Positions 33,658 through 41,779 of a stretch of DNA of 64,000 bases are shown here, in pieces. The stretch lies in assembly GCA_963752045.1 (NCBI GenBank), contig CAVVWN010000009.1, forward strand, positions 1 to 64,000, read 5' to 3'. This DNA is from DATKDF01 sp963752045. Lineage in GTDB: Bacteria; Acidobacteriota; Vicinamibacteria; Vicinamibacterales; SCN-69-37. Position numbers and translations under genes: made by a program. The notes under the pieces were generated by a model, which had not been told where the DNA came from, did no database searches, and worked only from the letters and a program-made list of their open reading frames with translations. The stretch's first letter is position 1. Each line of letters begins with the position of its first letter.

Positions 33658-34419
33658 CTACCAGGTCAGCCGCATCGGCACGCCACGCGAGGCGAGGAAG
33701 ACTTTGAGGTCGGCGACGGCATGTTCGGAGAAGTGGAAGATCGAGGCCGCCAGCGCCGCGTCGGCCTGGCCGGCCGAGAAGACCTCTTCGAAGTGCTCGG
33801 GCGCGCCGGCGCCGCCCGAGGCGATGACGGGAATCGACACGGCGCGGCTCACGGCAGCCGTCATCTCGCAGTCGAAACCGCTCTTGGTGCCGTCGCGGTC
33901 CATGGAGGTCAACAGGATCTCGCCGGCGCCGCGGTCGCAGGCTTCGCGCGCCCAGATCACGGCATCGATCCCCTCAGGCATCGTCCCGCCGCGGCTATGC
34001 ACTTCGTACCGGCCGTTCAGGCGGCGCGCGTCGATGGCGACGATGACGGCCTGACTGCCGTAGATCCGTGCGAGCTCTCCGATGAGGGCCGGCTCCCGCA
34101 GTGCGGCGGTGTTGATGCTGACTTTGTCAGCTCCCGCGTCGACGACCGCCCGGGCGTCTTCCACCGATCGGATGCCGCCGCCAACCGTGAGCGGGATGAA
34201 CAATCGGCGCGCGGCGGCGCGCACGGTGTCAACGAGCGCCCGCCGAGCCTCGAGGGTGGCCGTGACGTCGAGGATCACGAGTTCGTCGATGCCTTCCTCG
34301 TCGTAGCGTGCCGCCAATTGGGCCGGGTCGCCGGCACCGCGCAGTCCCGCGAAGTTCACGCCCTTGACGACCTGTCCGTCGCGGACGTCAAGGCACGCGA
34401 TGATCCGGCGCGCGAGCAT
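33658..34419 (-). CDS. hisF: HisF, imidazole glycerol phosphate synthase cyclase subunit
   Basis: The barrel subunit of IGP synthase uses ammonia from HisH to convert PRFAR into IGP and AICAR. It has 253 residues. ACLDVRDGQVVKGVNF gives the first catalytic Asp (11). TVGGGIRSVEDA, LTSMDRDGTKSG (second catalytic Asp) and ASGGAGAPEHF give the phosphate sites. The ATG overlaps the hisH stop (TGATG), consistent with equimolar production of the two subunits. Confidence 0.97.
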   Translation of the reverse strand: MLARRIIACLDVRDGQVVKGVNFAGLRGAGDPAQLAARYDEEGIDELVILDVTATLEARRALVDTVRAAARRLFIPLTVGGGIRSVEDARAVVDAGADKVSINTAALREPALIGELARIYGSQAVIVAIDARRLNGRYEVHSRGGTMPEGIDAVIWAREACDRGAGEILLTSMDRDGTKSGFDCEMTAAVSRAVSIPVIASGGAGAPEHFEEVFSAGQADAALAASIFHFSEHAVADLKVFLASRGVPMRLTW

Positions 34420-35033
34420 CAGGCACCGCCGGACAGTCGTACGAAATTGCGCAGTACGGCGAGCCCCGTCCGCCCGGACTTCTCGGGATGGAACTGCACG
34501 CCGTACACGCGACGCTTTTCGACCACCGCGGCAAACCGCTCGCCATGCAACGTGACGGCGACGACGCCCTCGACGACCGGCGCGGCGTAGGAATGCGTGA
34601 AATAGGCGTAGCTTTCCGGCTCGATGCCCTCGAGGAGCGAGGCGTGCCTGCCGACGAACTCGAGCCGGTTCCAGCCCACGTGCGGCACTTTCACGGCGTC
34701 AGGAATACGCGTGCATCGCCCCTCGAACAGGCCGAGGCCGGCAAGGTCCGTCGCCTCGTCGCTGCCCTCGAAGAGCCACTGCATGCCGAGGCAGATGCCG
34801 AGAAGCGGCGTGCCGTGCCGGGTGGCGTCGACGACGGCGGCGCGCCACGCGTCGTCGAGGGACCGCGTCGCGTCGAAGTGGCCGACGCCAGGGATGACGA
34901 TCGCCGTGGCGCCGGAGAGATCTTCCGGCCGGGTGGCGGCACGGACCGCCGCGCCGGCGGCCTCGAAGCCCTTGACGACCGACGACAGGTTCCCGGCCCC
35001 GTAGTCGATCATCGTCACAGTGAACGGCGTCAC
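34419..35033 (-). CDS. hisH: HisH, imidazole glycerol phosphate synthase glutaminase subunit
   Basis: This class I glutamine amidotransferase supplies ammonia to HisF. It opens with VTMIDYGAGNLSSV; the nucleophile elbow is GICLGMQWLFEGS and the catalytic His/Glu are in GVQFHPEKSG. I chose GTG 35033 because it overlaps the hisB stop by four bases (GTGA), has AAGGAC upstream and gives 204 residues, the normal length. The longer frame from 35087 would intrude into hisB. Confidence 0.95.
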   Translation of the reverse strand: MTPFTVTMIDYGAGNLSSVVKGFEAAGAAVRAATRPEDLSGATAIVIPGVGHFDATRSLDDAWRAAVVDATRHGTPLLGICLGMQWLFEGSDEATDLAGLGLFEGRCTRIPDAVKVPHVGWNRLEFVGRHASLLEGIEPESYAYFTHSYAAPVVEGVVAVTLHGERFAAVVEKRRVYGVQFHPEKSGRTGLAVLRNFVRLSGGA

Positions 35034-35617
35034 AGCAGTCCTTTCGTCGACGGCAGCATCCGCGCGAGGCGCCGATCTTTTGCGCACGCGACCCGAAGCG
35101 CCCTGGCAAATGCCTTGAACACGGCTTCAATCTGGTGGTGGCTCGACCGGCCGTACATGACCTTCACGTGTACGTTGGCTCGGGCCGCCGAAGCAAATCC
35201 TTCGAAGAAGTCCTCTACGAGCTCGGTCGGCAGGTCGCCAACGCGCCTGGCTCGCACCTTGAGGTCGACCACGGCAAAGGGTCGCCCCGACAGATCGACC
35301 GCGGCGACGGCCAGCGTCTCGTCCATCGGCATCACGAAGTAGCCGGCGCGGTTGATGCCGCGTTTGGACCCGACCGCGGCCGCCACGGCCTGGCCAAGCC
35401 CAATGCCGACGTCCTCGACCGTGTGATGTGCGTCCACGTCGAGGTCGCCGGTGGCCTCGAGATCGAGATCGAACCCGCCATGCTTTGCCGTGAGCTCGAG
35501 CATGTGGTCGAGGAAGCGGACGCCGGTCCGCACGCGGTACCGGCCTTTCCCCTCGAGGACGAGGCGCACGCGAACGTGCGTTTCGGTCGTCCGGCGGTCA
35601 ATGAGCGCGCGTCGCAA
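35030..35617 (-). CDS. hisB: HisB, imidazoleglycerol-phosphate dehydratase
   Basis: This stand-alone IGP dehydratase has no phosphatase domain. It dehydrates IGP to imidazole acetol phosphate with a di-manganese site. The two metal motifs are DAHHTVEDVGIGLG and SSHHQIEAVFKAFA. The start is not obvious. TTG 35617 has a strong GGAGG six bases upstream and gives 195 residues, the usual length; TTG 35638 is the other option. The gene overlaps hisC by 20 bases. Confidence 0.95.
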   Translation of the reverse strand: MRRALIDRRTTETHVRVRLVLEGKGRYRVRTGVRFLDHMLELTAKHGGFDLDLEATGDLDVDAHHTVEDVGIGLGQAVAAAVGSKRGINRAGYFVMPMDETLAVAAVDLSGRPFAVVDLKVRARRVGDLPTELVEDFFEGFASAARANVHVKVMYGRSSHHQIEAVFKAFARALRVACAKDRRLARMLPSTKGLL

Positions 35618-36644
35618 GCACGTCCTCCAGTGCGGCAATGCAGCGTCGCGTATCGTCGGTGACGCCGGCCGTGATCCGCACGCAGCCGGCGCAGCCGGGC
35701 GCGCGCGTGCGATCGCGAATGAGAATGCCCCGATCGGCCAGGGCGCCGACGATCGCCGGGGCGTCGTCGCCGATGCGAACGAGCACGAAGTTCGCTTCGC
35801 TCGGCCAGCAGGTCAGGCCGAACCGATCGCAGAGATCGTAGACCATCCGGCGGGATTTCACCGACTCGGCCACGTACCAGTCCAGATACGGCCGGTCGCC
35901 GAGCGCGGCCTCGAGCGCGCGTACCGCGCAGATGTTGAGGCTGAATGGCGGCTGGATCCGCCGGAGCGGGCCGAGCGTGTCGGGGTGGGCCACGAGCGCG
36001 CCGGCCCTCAGGGCCGCGAGGCCGTGCGCCTTGGCGAACGTGCGGCCGACCACGAGGTTGCGGTGCGTCTCGAGCAGCGGGCCAATCGACGTCCGGCCCG
36101 AGAACTCCGCATAGGCCTCGTCAACCAGGACGATCGCGTCGGGAGCGGACACGGCGATCTCGGCGATGGCGCCCGCCGGAATGCCCAGGCCGGTCGGGTT
36201 GTTCGGGTCGGTCAGATAGATGAGGCGGGTGCCGGCGTCGATCGAGCCCAGGATGGCGCCGAGCGGGAATCCAAACCCCGGCTCTGGCGGAACGCGGACG
36301 ATGTCCAGCCCGCTGGCCTCGGCGCATGCGGCATACATCTCGAAGGCGGGCTCCGGGAAGAGCACGTGCCCGGAGACGTCGCGTGTGGCTCGCGACTGCA
36401 ACGCGGCAGCCTGTGCCACCAGGTGCAGGCCTTCGTCGAGGCCGTTGGTGAGCTGCACCCATTCGGCCGGGACGGAGAACGAGCGAGACGCGGCCTCGGT
36501 CACCGGCCCGTAGTCCGGGTAGAAGGCCGCATCCTCGCGTGCGATCGATCGGACGGCCGCAAGCACCGCGGGCGAGCACCCGGCGGTGTTCTCGTTCAGG
36601 TGCAGCCGCAGAGCATTCGGCGCTTCGTCAGGGCGCTGATACAT
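35598..36644 (-). CDS. hisC: HisC, histidinol-phosphate aminotransferase
   Basis: This PLP-dependent aminotransferase converts imidazole acetol phosphate to histidinol phosphate. It has 348 residues. Family marks are LHLNENTAG at the N-terminus, YLTDPNNPTG, IVLVDEAYAEF and RTFAKAHGLAALRAG with the PLP lysine. SEANFVLVRI follows near the C-terminus. The start ATG 36644 has GAAGGGA upstream and overlaps the hisD end by 17 bases. The longer frame from 36728 adds residues that belong to hisD DNA in another frame. Confidence 0.95.
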   Translation of the reverse strand: MYQRPDEAPNALRLHLNENTAGCSPAVLAAVRSIAREDAAFYPDYGPVTEAASRSFSVPAEWVQLTNGLDEGLHLVAQAAALQSRATRDVSGHVLFPEPAFEMYAACAEASGLDIVRVPPEPGFGFPLGAILGSIDAGTRLIYLTDPNNPTGLGIPAGAIAEIAVSAPDAIVLVDEAYAEFSGRTSIGPLLETHRNLVVGRTFAKAHGLAALRAGALVAHPDTLGPLRRIQPPFSLNICAVRALEAALGDRPYLDWYVAESVKSRRMVYDLCDRFGLTCWPSEANFVLVRIGDDAPAIVGALADRGILIRDRTRAPGCAGCVRITAGVTDDTRRCIAALEDVLATRAH

Positions 36645-37935
36645 GACGTCCCTTCCCGGCTCCCGTCGCCAGGCGCCGGCGGATCGAATCGGCGTGAGCC
36701 GTGAGGCCTTCGGCCTCGGCGAGCGCAATCGCCGGCGGGCCGATCTCGCCGACGCCGCGGCGCGTCAGCGTCTGCACCGAGAATACCCGCACGAAGTCAG
36801 CCGCCGAGAGGCCGCCCCTGAAACGCGCGGCGCCGCCGGTGGGCAGGACGTGATTCGAGCCCGTGCAGTAATCGCCCGAGGCCTGCACGCTCCAGCTTCC
36901 GACGAAGATGGTTCCGGCGGTCGTGAACTGGTCGACGTCGGTCGCGCGCTCGCACACGAGATGCTCGGGCGCGAGGCGATTGACGAGGGCGATCGCCTCG
37001 TGCCGTGTGCGTGCCACGACGATGGCGCCATTCCGGCGGAGGGCCTCCCTGGCCGGGCCGGTGACCGGCATCTGCCGGCGGACGGCATCGGCCACGGCAC
37101 GGGCGAGCGGCCGGCGCGTCGTCACCAGGATCGCGCGGGCCGCCGGGTCGTGCTCGGCCTGCGCAAGAAGATCAGCCGCGATCCACTCGGCCGAGCCGCT
37201 CTCGGCACACACGACGATCTCGCTTGGTCCGGCATGGAAGTCGATCGCGCAGTCGGCCGACACCAGAGCTTTTGCGGCGGCCACCCATGCGTTTCCCGGG
37301 CCCACGATCTTGTCCACGCGCTTGATGCGCGCCGTCCCGTAGGCGAGCGCGCCAATGGCCTGCGCGCCGCCGATCGGCCAGACCTCGGTCACGCCGGCCT
37401 CGACGGCGGCGGCGAGCACCGCCGGAGCGGGCCGCGGACAGACCACGACGACGTCGCGGACGCCGGCGACGAGGGCCGGAACGGCCGTCATGACGAGTGT
37501 CGATGGCAGAGGGTGCCGTCCGCCCGGCACGTAGCATCCGACCCGGCCAAGCGGAGCCACGCGCTGCTCGATGCGCACGCCGGGGCGGACGTTCAGACGG
37601 AACGGCCTGGGGACCTGCCGCCGTGCGACCTGTTCGACGTTCGCAATTGCGACGCGGATGGCGCGGCGAACGTCTTCGGGTGTCTCGTCCCATCCAGCCT
37701 GAAGCTCGGCCGGGGAGAGTGGCGCGAGCCTGGGCTCCGGGGCTGCCCCGCCGCGGCGCGAGGTCAGGGACGCTCCGTCCAGCGTGCGCGTCCAGGCGAT
37801 CACGGCCTTGTCGCCGCGACGCCGGACGTCGCGCACGATGCGTGCGGCCTGTCGCAGGATGGCGGGGTCACGCGCGACGTCGCGCGCGGCCAGCCGGTCG
37901 ATCGCGCGCTCGTTGCCGATGTCGATGATGCGCAT
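36628..37935 (-). CDS. hisD: HisD, histidinol dehydrogenase
   Basis: This 435-residue zinc enzyme carries out the last two oxidations of histidine synthesis. It shows YVPGGRHPLPST, GGAQAIGALAYGT, KIVGPGNAWVAAAK, DFHAGPSEIVV and LAPEHLVC with the general-base Glu/His. SGDYCTGSNHVLPTGGAARF follows. The ATG at 37935 overlaps the hisG stop by one base (TGATG). The much longer frame that runs through hisG is not coding for this protein upstream of 37935. Confidence 0.97.
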   Translation of the reverse strand: MRIIDIGNERAIDRLAARDVARDPAILRQAARIVRDVRRRGDKAVIAWTRTLDGASLTSRRGGAAPEPRLAPLSPAELQAGWDETPEDVRRAIRVAIANVEQVARRQVPRPFRLNVRPGVRIEQRVAPLGRVGCYVPGGRHPLPSTLVMTAVPALVAGVRDVVVVCPRPAPAVLAAAVEAGVTEVWPIGGAQAIGALAYGTARIKRVDKIVGPGNAWVAAAKALVSADCAIDFHAGPSEIVVCAESGSAEWIAADLLAQAEHDPAARAILVTTRRPLARAVADAVRRQMPVTGPAREALRRNGAIVVARTRHEAIALVNRLAPEHLVCERATDVDQFTTAGTIFVGSWSVQASGDYCTGSNHVLPTGGAARFRGGLSAADFVRVFSVQTLTRRGVGEIGPPAIALAEAEGLTAHADSIRRRLATGAGKGRHVSAP

Positions 37936-38819
37936 CACAGGACGACCTTGTTCAGCGGGAATTCGACGATGCCCTGAGCGCCGGCGGCCTTGAGCCGCGG
38001 GATCAGCTCGCGCACGGTTCGCTCGTCGATGATGGTGTTGACCGCCGCCCAGTTCTCGTCGCTGAGCGCCGACACCGTGGGGCGCTGGAGCGCCGGCAGC
38101 AGGCCCAGCACGGCATCGAGGTCGGCACGCATGACGTTGAGCATGAGGCCCACCCGGCCCTGCGCCTCGATCGCCGCGCGCAGCAGCAGCGACAGGTTGT
38201 CGAGCTTCGTCCGCTTCCACGCGTCGTCGAGCGAGGCGGCGTTGGCGATGAGCTGCGTGTTCGACTCCATGATCGTGTCGATCACGCGGAGCCGGTTCGC
38301 CCGGAGTGAAGACCCGGTCTCGGTGACCTCGACGATGGCATCGGCCAGAACGGGCGGCTTCACCTCGGTGGCGCCCCACGAGAACTCCACCTGCACGTTG
38401 ACGCCCAGACGTCCGAAGTACGCCGCGGTCGCGCCGACCAGTTCGGTGGCCACCGTGCGGCCTTCGAGGTCGGCGGGCGTGCGAAATGGCGAGTCGTCCG
38501 GCACCGCCAGCACCCACTTCACGCGCCCGAAGCTCTGTTTCGCGTAGACGAGGTCCGCGATGGGCCGCACCTTCGATCCGTCGTGCGCCGAGGCGTACTC
38601 GGCGATCCAGTCCTGTCCGGTCAGGCCCGCATCGAGCACGCCATCTGCCACGTACCGGGCCATTTCCTGCGCGCGGATGAGCATGCACTCGATCTCGGGA
38701 TCGTCAATGGCCGGATAGTAGGAGCGCGAGCTCACGTAGATGTCGAAGCCGGCGCGCGCGAAGAGCCGCACGGTGGCTTCCTGAAGCGATCCCTTGGGGA
38801 TTCCGAGTTTCAGCTTCAT
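37935..38819 (-). CDS. hisG: HisG, ATP phosphoribosyltransferase (long form)
   Basis: This first enzyme of the pathway joins ATP and PRPP. It has 294 residues with the C-terminal regulatory domain (about 215-294, LNVMRADLDAVLGLLPALQRPTVSAL...). It is therefore the long, hexameric form that is feedback-inhibited by histidine and does not need HisZ. The catalytic core shows LGIPKGSLQEATV, VADGVLDAGLTGQDWI and a PRPP-binding EVTETGSSLRAN. The start overlaps the hisI stop by four bases. Confidence 0.96.
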   Translation of the reverse strand: MKLKLGIPKGSLQEATVRLFARAGFDIYVSSRSYYPAIDDPEIECMLIRAQEMARYVADGVLDAGLTGQDWIAEYASAHDGSKVRPIADLVYAKQSFGRVKWVLAVPDDSPFRTPADLEGRTVATELVGATAAYFGRLGVNVQVEFSWGATEVKPPVLADAIVEVTETGSSLRANRLRVIDTIMESNTQLIANAASLDDAWKRTKLDNLSLLLRAAIEAQGRVGLMLNVMRADLDAVLGLLPALQRPTVSALSDENWAAVNTIIDERTVRELIPRLKAAGAQGIVEFPLNKVVL

Positions 38820-39169
38820 GGCCGGCCGGCTGACGCCGCTCCATCGGTTTGCGGGCCACTCTTCAGGGTGGCCGTGAAACAACTGACGGTTCCAAGGTGA
38901 CAGACACGGCCGTCGCCCTCCCGGCGTACACGGACCAGCACCGTATCCTTGTCGCAGTCGGTCTGCATGGAAACGACGGCCAGCCGGTTGCCGGACGTCT
39001 CTCCCTTCATCCAGAGCCTGTTCCGCGTTCGCGAGAAGAACGTCGCGTACCCGCTCGTCCGGGTAAGATCGAGCGCCTCTTCGTTCATGAAGCCGACCAT
39101 CAACACCTCCAGGGTGTCGTCATCCTGGATGACGGCCGGTATCAGGCCTTGCAGCTTCGAAAAGTCCAT
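38816..39169 (-). CDS. hisI: HisI, phosphoribosyl-AMP cyclohydrolase (single domain)
   Basis: This zinc enzyme opens the purine ring of PR-AMP. It has 117 residues with VLMVGFMNEEAL, SRTRNRLWMKGETSGN, QTDCDKDTVLVRV and CHLGTVSCF; the cysteines and aspartates are metal ligands. The HisE pyrophosphatase domain often fused to it is absent, and no hisE is found in the rest of the operon. AAGGAAC lies before the ATG. It is the first structural gene, 52 bases after the attenuator stem. Confidence 0.96.
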   Translation of the reverse strand: MDFSKLQGLIPAVIQDDDTLEVLMVGFMNEEALDLTRTSGYATFFSRTRNRLWMKGETSGNRLAVVSMQTDCDKDTVLVRVRREGDGRVCHLGTVSCFTATLKSGPQTDGAASAGRP

Positions 39170-39220
39170 GGTTCCTTCCTCGGTTGCTCACCGAGCCAGG
39201 CCGGATCAGGCAGGAGCTGG

Positions 39221-39253
39221 AGACAGAAAAGCCCCGCCAGGTCCGGCAGGGCT
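39221..39253 (-). terminator. Intrinsic terminator of the his attenuator
   Basis: Read on the minus strand, AGCCCTGCC (39253-39245) and GGCGGGGCT (39238-39230) form a nine-pair stem with one G-U, around a six-base loop, followed by TTTTCTGTCT. It lies between the leader-peptide stop (39282) and hisI (39169). It is the segment 3:4 hairpin of a classical amino-acid attenuator. Confidence 0.9.
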
Positions 39254-39336
39254 GCTGAGATCTGCTTGACAGGCGTTCAGGTCAGGCGCAGCACCACCGG
39301 CCGGTCGGATGACCGTGATGATGATGAGGGTGGTGC
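39251..39336 (-). promoter_or_regulatory. his attenuator alternative pairings (segments 1, 2 and 3)
   Basis: Segment 1, in the first His codons (39329-39336), is perfectly complementary over eight bases to segment 2 (39291-39298). Segment 2 can instead use GCTGC (39288-39292) to pair with GCAGC (39251-39255), which overlaps the base of the terminator stem. A ribosome stalled on His codons would mask segment 1 and favour 2:3, letting transcription into hisI. Confidence 0.7.
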
Positions 39337-39353
39337 GCCGCGCGACCGAACAT
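39282..39353 (-). CDS. hisL: his operon leader peptide
   Basis: This 23-codon frame encodes MFGRAAHHPHHHHGHPTGRWCCA. Seven of its 23 residues are histidine, including a run of four. It ends 113 bases before hisI and is followed by an intrinsic terminator, the arrangement that senses charged tRNA-His by ribosome stalling. No Shine-Dalgarno is visible before the ATG. A -10-like TTATAC on the minus strand (39363-39358) ends only about four bases upstream, so the transcript may be leaderless; that part is inference. Confidence 0.9.
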   Translation of the reverse strand: MFGRAAHHPHHHHGHPTGRWCCA

Positions 39354-39388
39354 GACCGTATAAGGGTAGTCAACCGGCCGGCGACAGG

Positions 39389-39928
39389 TCAATGCCGGCC
39401 GCCGAGCCCGTCGACCGAGGCGAGGTCGTGCAGGTACCGGTCCATCGAGTCCGTGGGCGAGAAGAGCACTTTTGCAACCACGCGGAAGAGGGGATTGCTG
39501 ATGTAGCCGTCTTCGGTGATGGTGAGCGAGGTCCCGCCCTCGAACGGCTGGACCGTGTAGGTCCACGTGCCGCCAAACGGCAGTTTCTCGTCGTCGACGC
39601 GAATCCTGAACAGCCCCGGTGGCTCACACTCCTCGACCCGGTAGGTGACGACGTCGCCCGACTCGCTGCTGTGTTCGGCGAAGCGAAGGTCCTCGTCGCT
39701 CTCCGACAGGATGTCGACCTTGGCCACGTTGCTGCGCCACTGCGGATAGCGGTCCACCTGGGTGATGACCGAGAAGACCCGGTCCGGCGGGGCGCCGAAC
39801 CTGGCGGACCGGGCCGCCTGATGGGACTCCGGGAGGGTCAGGCCAACCACGGCCCCGACCGCCACCACCGAGCCGACAATCAGCCCGGCCGTCGTCAAAA
39901 TTGAAATCAGACCCTTCAGCATCCTCAT
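39389..39928 (-). CDS. SRPBCC-fold membrane-anchored protein
   Basis: This 179-residue protein has an N-terminal membrane helix (about 8-30, ISILTTAGLIVGSVVAVGAVVG). A SRPBCC/polyketide-cyclase-like ligand-binding domain follows (about 42-170: ARFGAPPDRVFSVITQVDRYPQWRS..., then GGTWTYTVQPFEGGTSLTITEDGYI). The fold usually holds a hydrophobic ligand; the specific ligand is unknown. It ends 36 bases before the his leader, so the his promoter must lie in or near its 3' end. The upstream neighbour is the gamma-glutamyltransferase gene, only three bases away, so the two are co-transcribed. Confidence 0.82.
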   Translation of the reverse strand: MRMLKGLISILTTAGLIVGSVVAVGAVVGLTLPESHQAARSARFGAPPDRVFSVITQVDRYPQWRSNVAKVDILSESDEDLRFAEHSSESGDVVTYRVEECEPPGLFRIRVDDEKLPFGGTWTYTVQPFEGGTSLTITEDGYISNPLFRVVAKVLFSPTDSMDRYLHDLASVDGLGGRH

Positions 39929-39931
39929 ACG

Positions 39932-41665
39932 TTATCGGCCGCGGTTGGCCAAAACTGTGGCACTCGCGGCCTTGGCCGTAGGGTCCCGGGAGTCGGCCAC
40001 GCCGTAGGCCTGTCCCGTGGTCGGATGAACCCAGATGCTCTGCGCCGAGCCCTGGCGCCCCTGCACGCGGACGTCATGGCCGAGGGCGGAGAGGGCTGAA
40101 AGCTCCGCCTCCGAGATGCCCTCGGCCTCGATCGACAGCCGGTCTGGCAGCCACTGGTGGTGAGATCGGGCGGCGTCGACCGCCTCGCGGCCCGTCATGT
40201 TCCAGGCCGTGACGTTCAACACGACGTTGAGGACGGTGTTGATGATCGTCCTGCCGCCTGGCGACCCGGTGACGAGCACGAGCCGGCCGTCCTTTGCCAC
40301 GATGGCCGGCGTCATCGAGCTCAGCATGCGCTTGCCCGGCGCAATCAGGTTGGCCGGCGTGCCGATGTCGCCGGTGAGGTTGGTCGTGCCGGGCTTCTTG
40401 TTGAAGTCGCCCATCTCGTTGTTGAGCAGGATGCCGGTGCCGGCGATGACGACGTGCGAGCCGTACCCGCCTTCGAGCGTGTACGTGTTCGACACGGCCA
40501 TGCCGTCGCGGTCGAGGACCGAGAAGTGCGTGGTCTCATCGGGCTCGGGCGGACCGTCGGTGATGATGTCCCGGCCGAGCTCCACGCTCGAAGAGGCGCG
40601 CGCCGCGTCGATCGTCCTGATGAGCTCGCGCGCGTGCGCCTTCGAGGTGAGCCGCGCGACCGGGACGTCGACGAAGTCCGCGTCGCCCAGGTGCCGCGCG
40701 CGGTCGAGGTAGGCGCGTCGCATCGCTTCGGTCGTCAGATGGAACGCGCGCGCCGATCCGCGCGGCACTTTCTGAATCTCGAGCGCCTCGAGCATGTTGA
40801 GCATCTCGATGAGCGCCGTGCCGCCCGAGCTTGGAGGCGGCATCGAGATGATGTCGTAGCCGAGGAAGGTCCCAGTGACCGGCGCGCGTTCGCGGGCCTC
40901 ATAGGCGGACAGATCCGCCTTGGTGATCAGGCCGCCGTGCTCGGCCATGTCGGCCGCGATGCGGTCAGCAATCCAGCCGGTGTAGAAGGCGTCCGGGCCG
41001 TCGCTCGCGATGGCCGCCAGGCTCCGGCCGAGGTCGCCGAGCACGATCGTGTCTCCGGCGGCCCACTCGCCGCCTCCAGCCTTGCCGTACGCCGCCACTG
41101 ATGCGGGGAATGGCTGCATGCGGCGCAGTTCGCCATTGAGGCTTCGCGCAAGCGTGGCCGACATCTTGAATCCCGAGCGGGCCAGGTCGGCGGCAGGCAT
41201 GACGACGTCACGCCAGGGCAGTTTGCCGAAACGGCCGTGGGCGAGCGCCATGCCGCGGACCGTGCCCGGTACGCCCGGCGCCAGATAGCCGGCGGCCGTC
41301 AGGCTGCGGTCGATGTTTCCGTCAGGGCCGAGGTACATCGTCGGCGTGGCCCTGCCAGGCGCCTTCTCGCGGTAGTCGAACGTCGTGGCGGCGCCGTCCG
41401 GGGCGCGGACAATCATGAAGCCGCCGCCGCCGAGGTTGCCGGCCGTCGGGTGGGTGACGGCCATCGCAAAGGCCGTGGCCACGGCGGCATCGACGGCATT
41501 GCCGCCCCTCGCCAGGATGCCGGCGCCGATGTCCGCGGCGATGTCCGAGGCGGACACCACGAGCCCGGATGTGGACACCACGCCAAGGTCCGGCGCGGCC
41601 TGCCGGGCGAGTAATCCGGGAGAAACAAGGAGGAGCGCGGCTGCGGCGGCCAGGCGTCTGGGCAT
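39932..41665 (-). CDS. ggt: Gamma-glutamyltransferase
   Basis: This periplasmic Ntn-hydrolase of 577 residues hydrolyses glutathione and other gamma-glutamyl compounds or transfers the glutamyl group. A signal peptide (about 1-22) is followed by GNAVDAAVATAFAMAVTHP and GGGGFMIVR. The autocleavage/nucleophile threonine is in ETTHFSVLDRDG, which begins the small subunit. The GSPGGRTI oxyanion segment is present. All features of an active enzyme are intact. It is the first gene of a pair with the SRPBCC protein. Confidence 0.95.
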   Translation of the reverse strand: MPRRLAAAAALLLVSPGLLARQAAPDLGVVSTSGLVVSASDIAADIGAGILARGGNAVDAAVATAFAMAVTHPTAGNLGGGGFMIVRAPDGAATTFDYREKAPGRATPTMYLGPDGNIDRSLTAAGYLAPGVPGTVRGMALAHGRFGKLPWRDVVMPAADLARSGFKMSATLARSLNGELRRMQPFPASVAAYGKAGGGEWAAGDTIVLGDLGRSLAAIASDGPDAFYTGWIADRIAADMAEHGGLITKADLSAYEARERAPVTGTFLGYDIISMPPPSSGGTALIEMLNMLEALEIQKVPRGSARAFHLTTEAMRRAYLDRARHLGDADFVDVPVARLTSKAHARELIRTIDAARASSSVELGRDIITDGPPEPDETTHFSVLDRDGMAVSNTYTLEGGYGSHVVIAGTGILLNNEMGDFNKKPGTTNLTGDIGTPANLIAPGKRMLSSMTPAIVAKDGRLVLVTGSPGGRTIINTVLNVVLNVTAWNMTGREAVDAARSHHQWLPDRLSIEAEGISEAELSALSALGHDVRVQGRQGSAQSIWVHPTTGQAYGVADSRDPTAKAASATVLANRGR

Positions 41666-41779
41666 GACAGGTCCTTTCCCAGCGGAAGCATATACCGGGC
41701 TCGCCGGTGCTAGTATTCGGAGGTTCAGGGTTCAGTACTGGCCGGGTTTTTCCGCGCCATCCATGAGGAGGGTCTCAGT

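Noticed and set aside
32743..34590. Plus-strand frame of 615 codons across hisA and hisF.
   Set aside because: It runs antisense to conserved his genes and its translation is charged and repetitive (third-position GC shadow).
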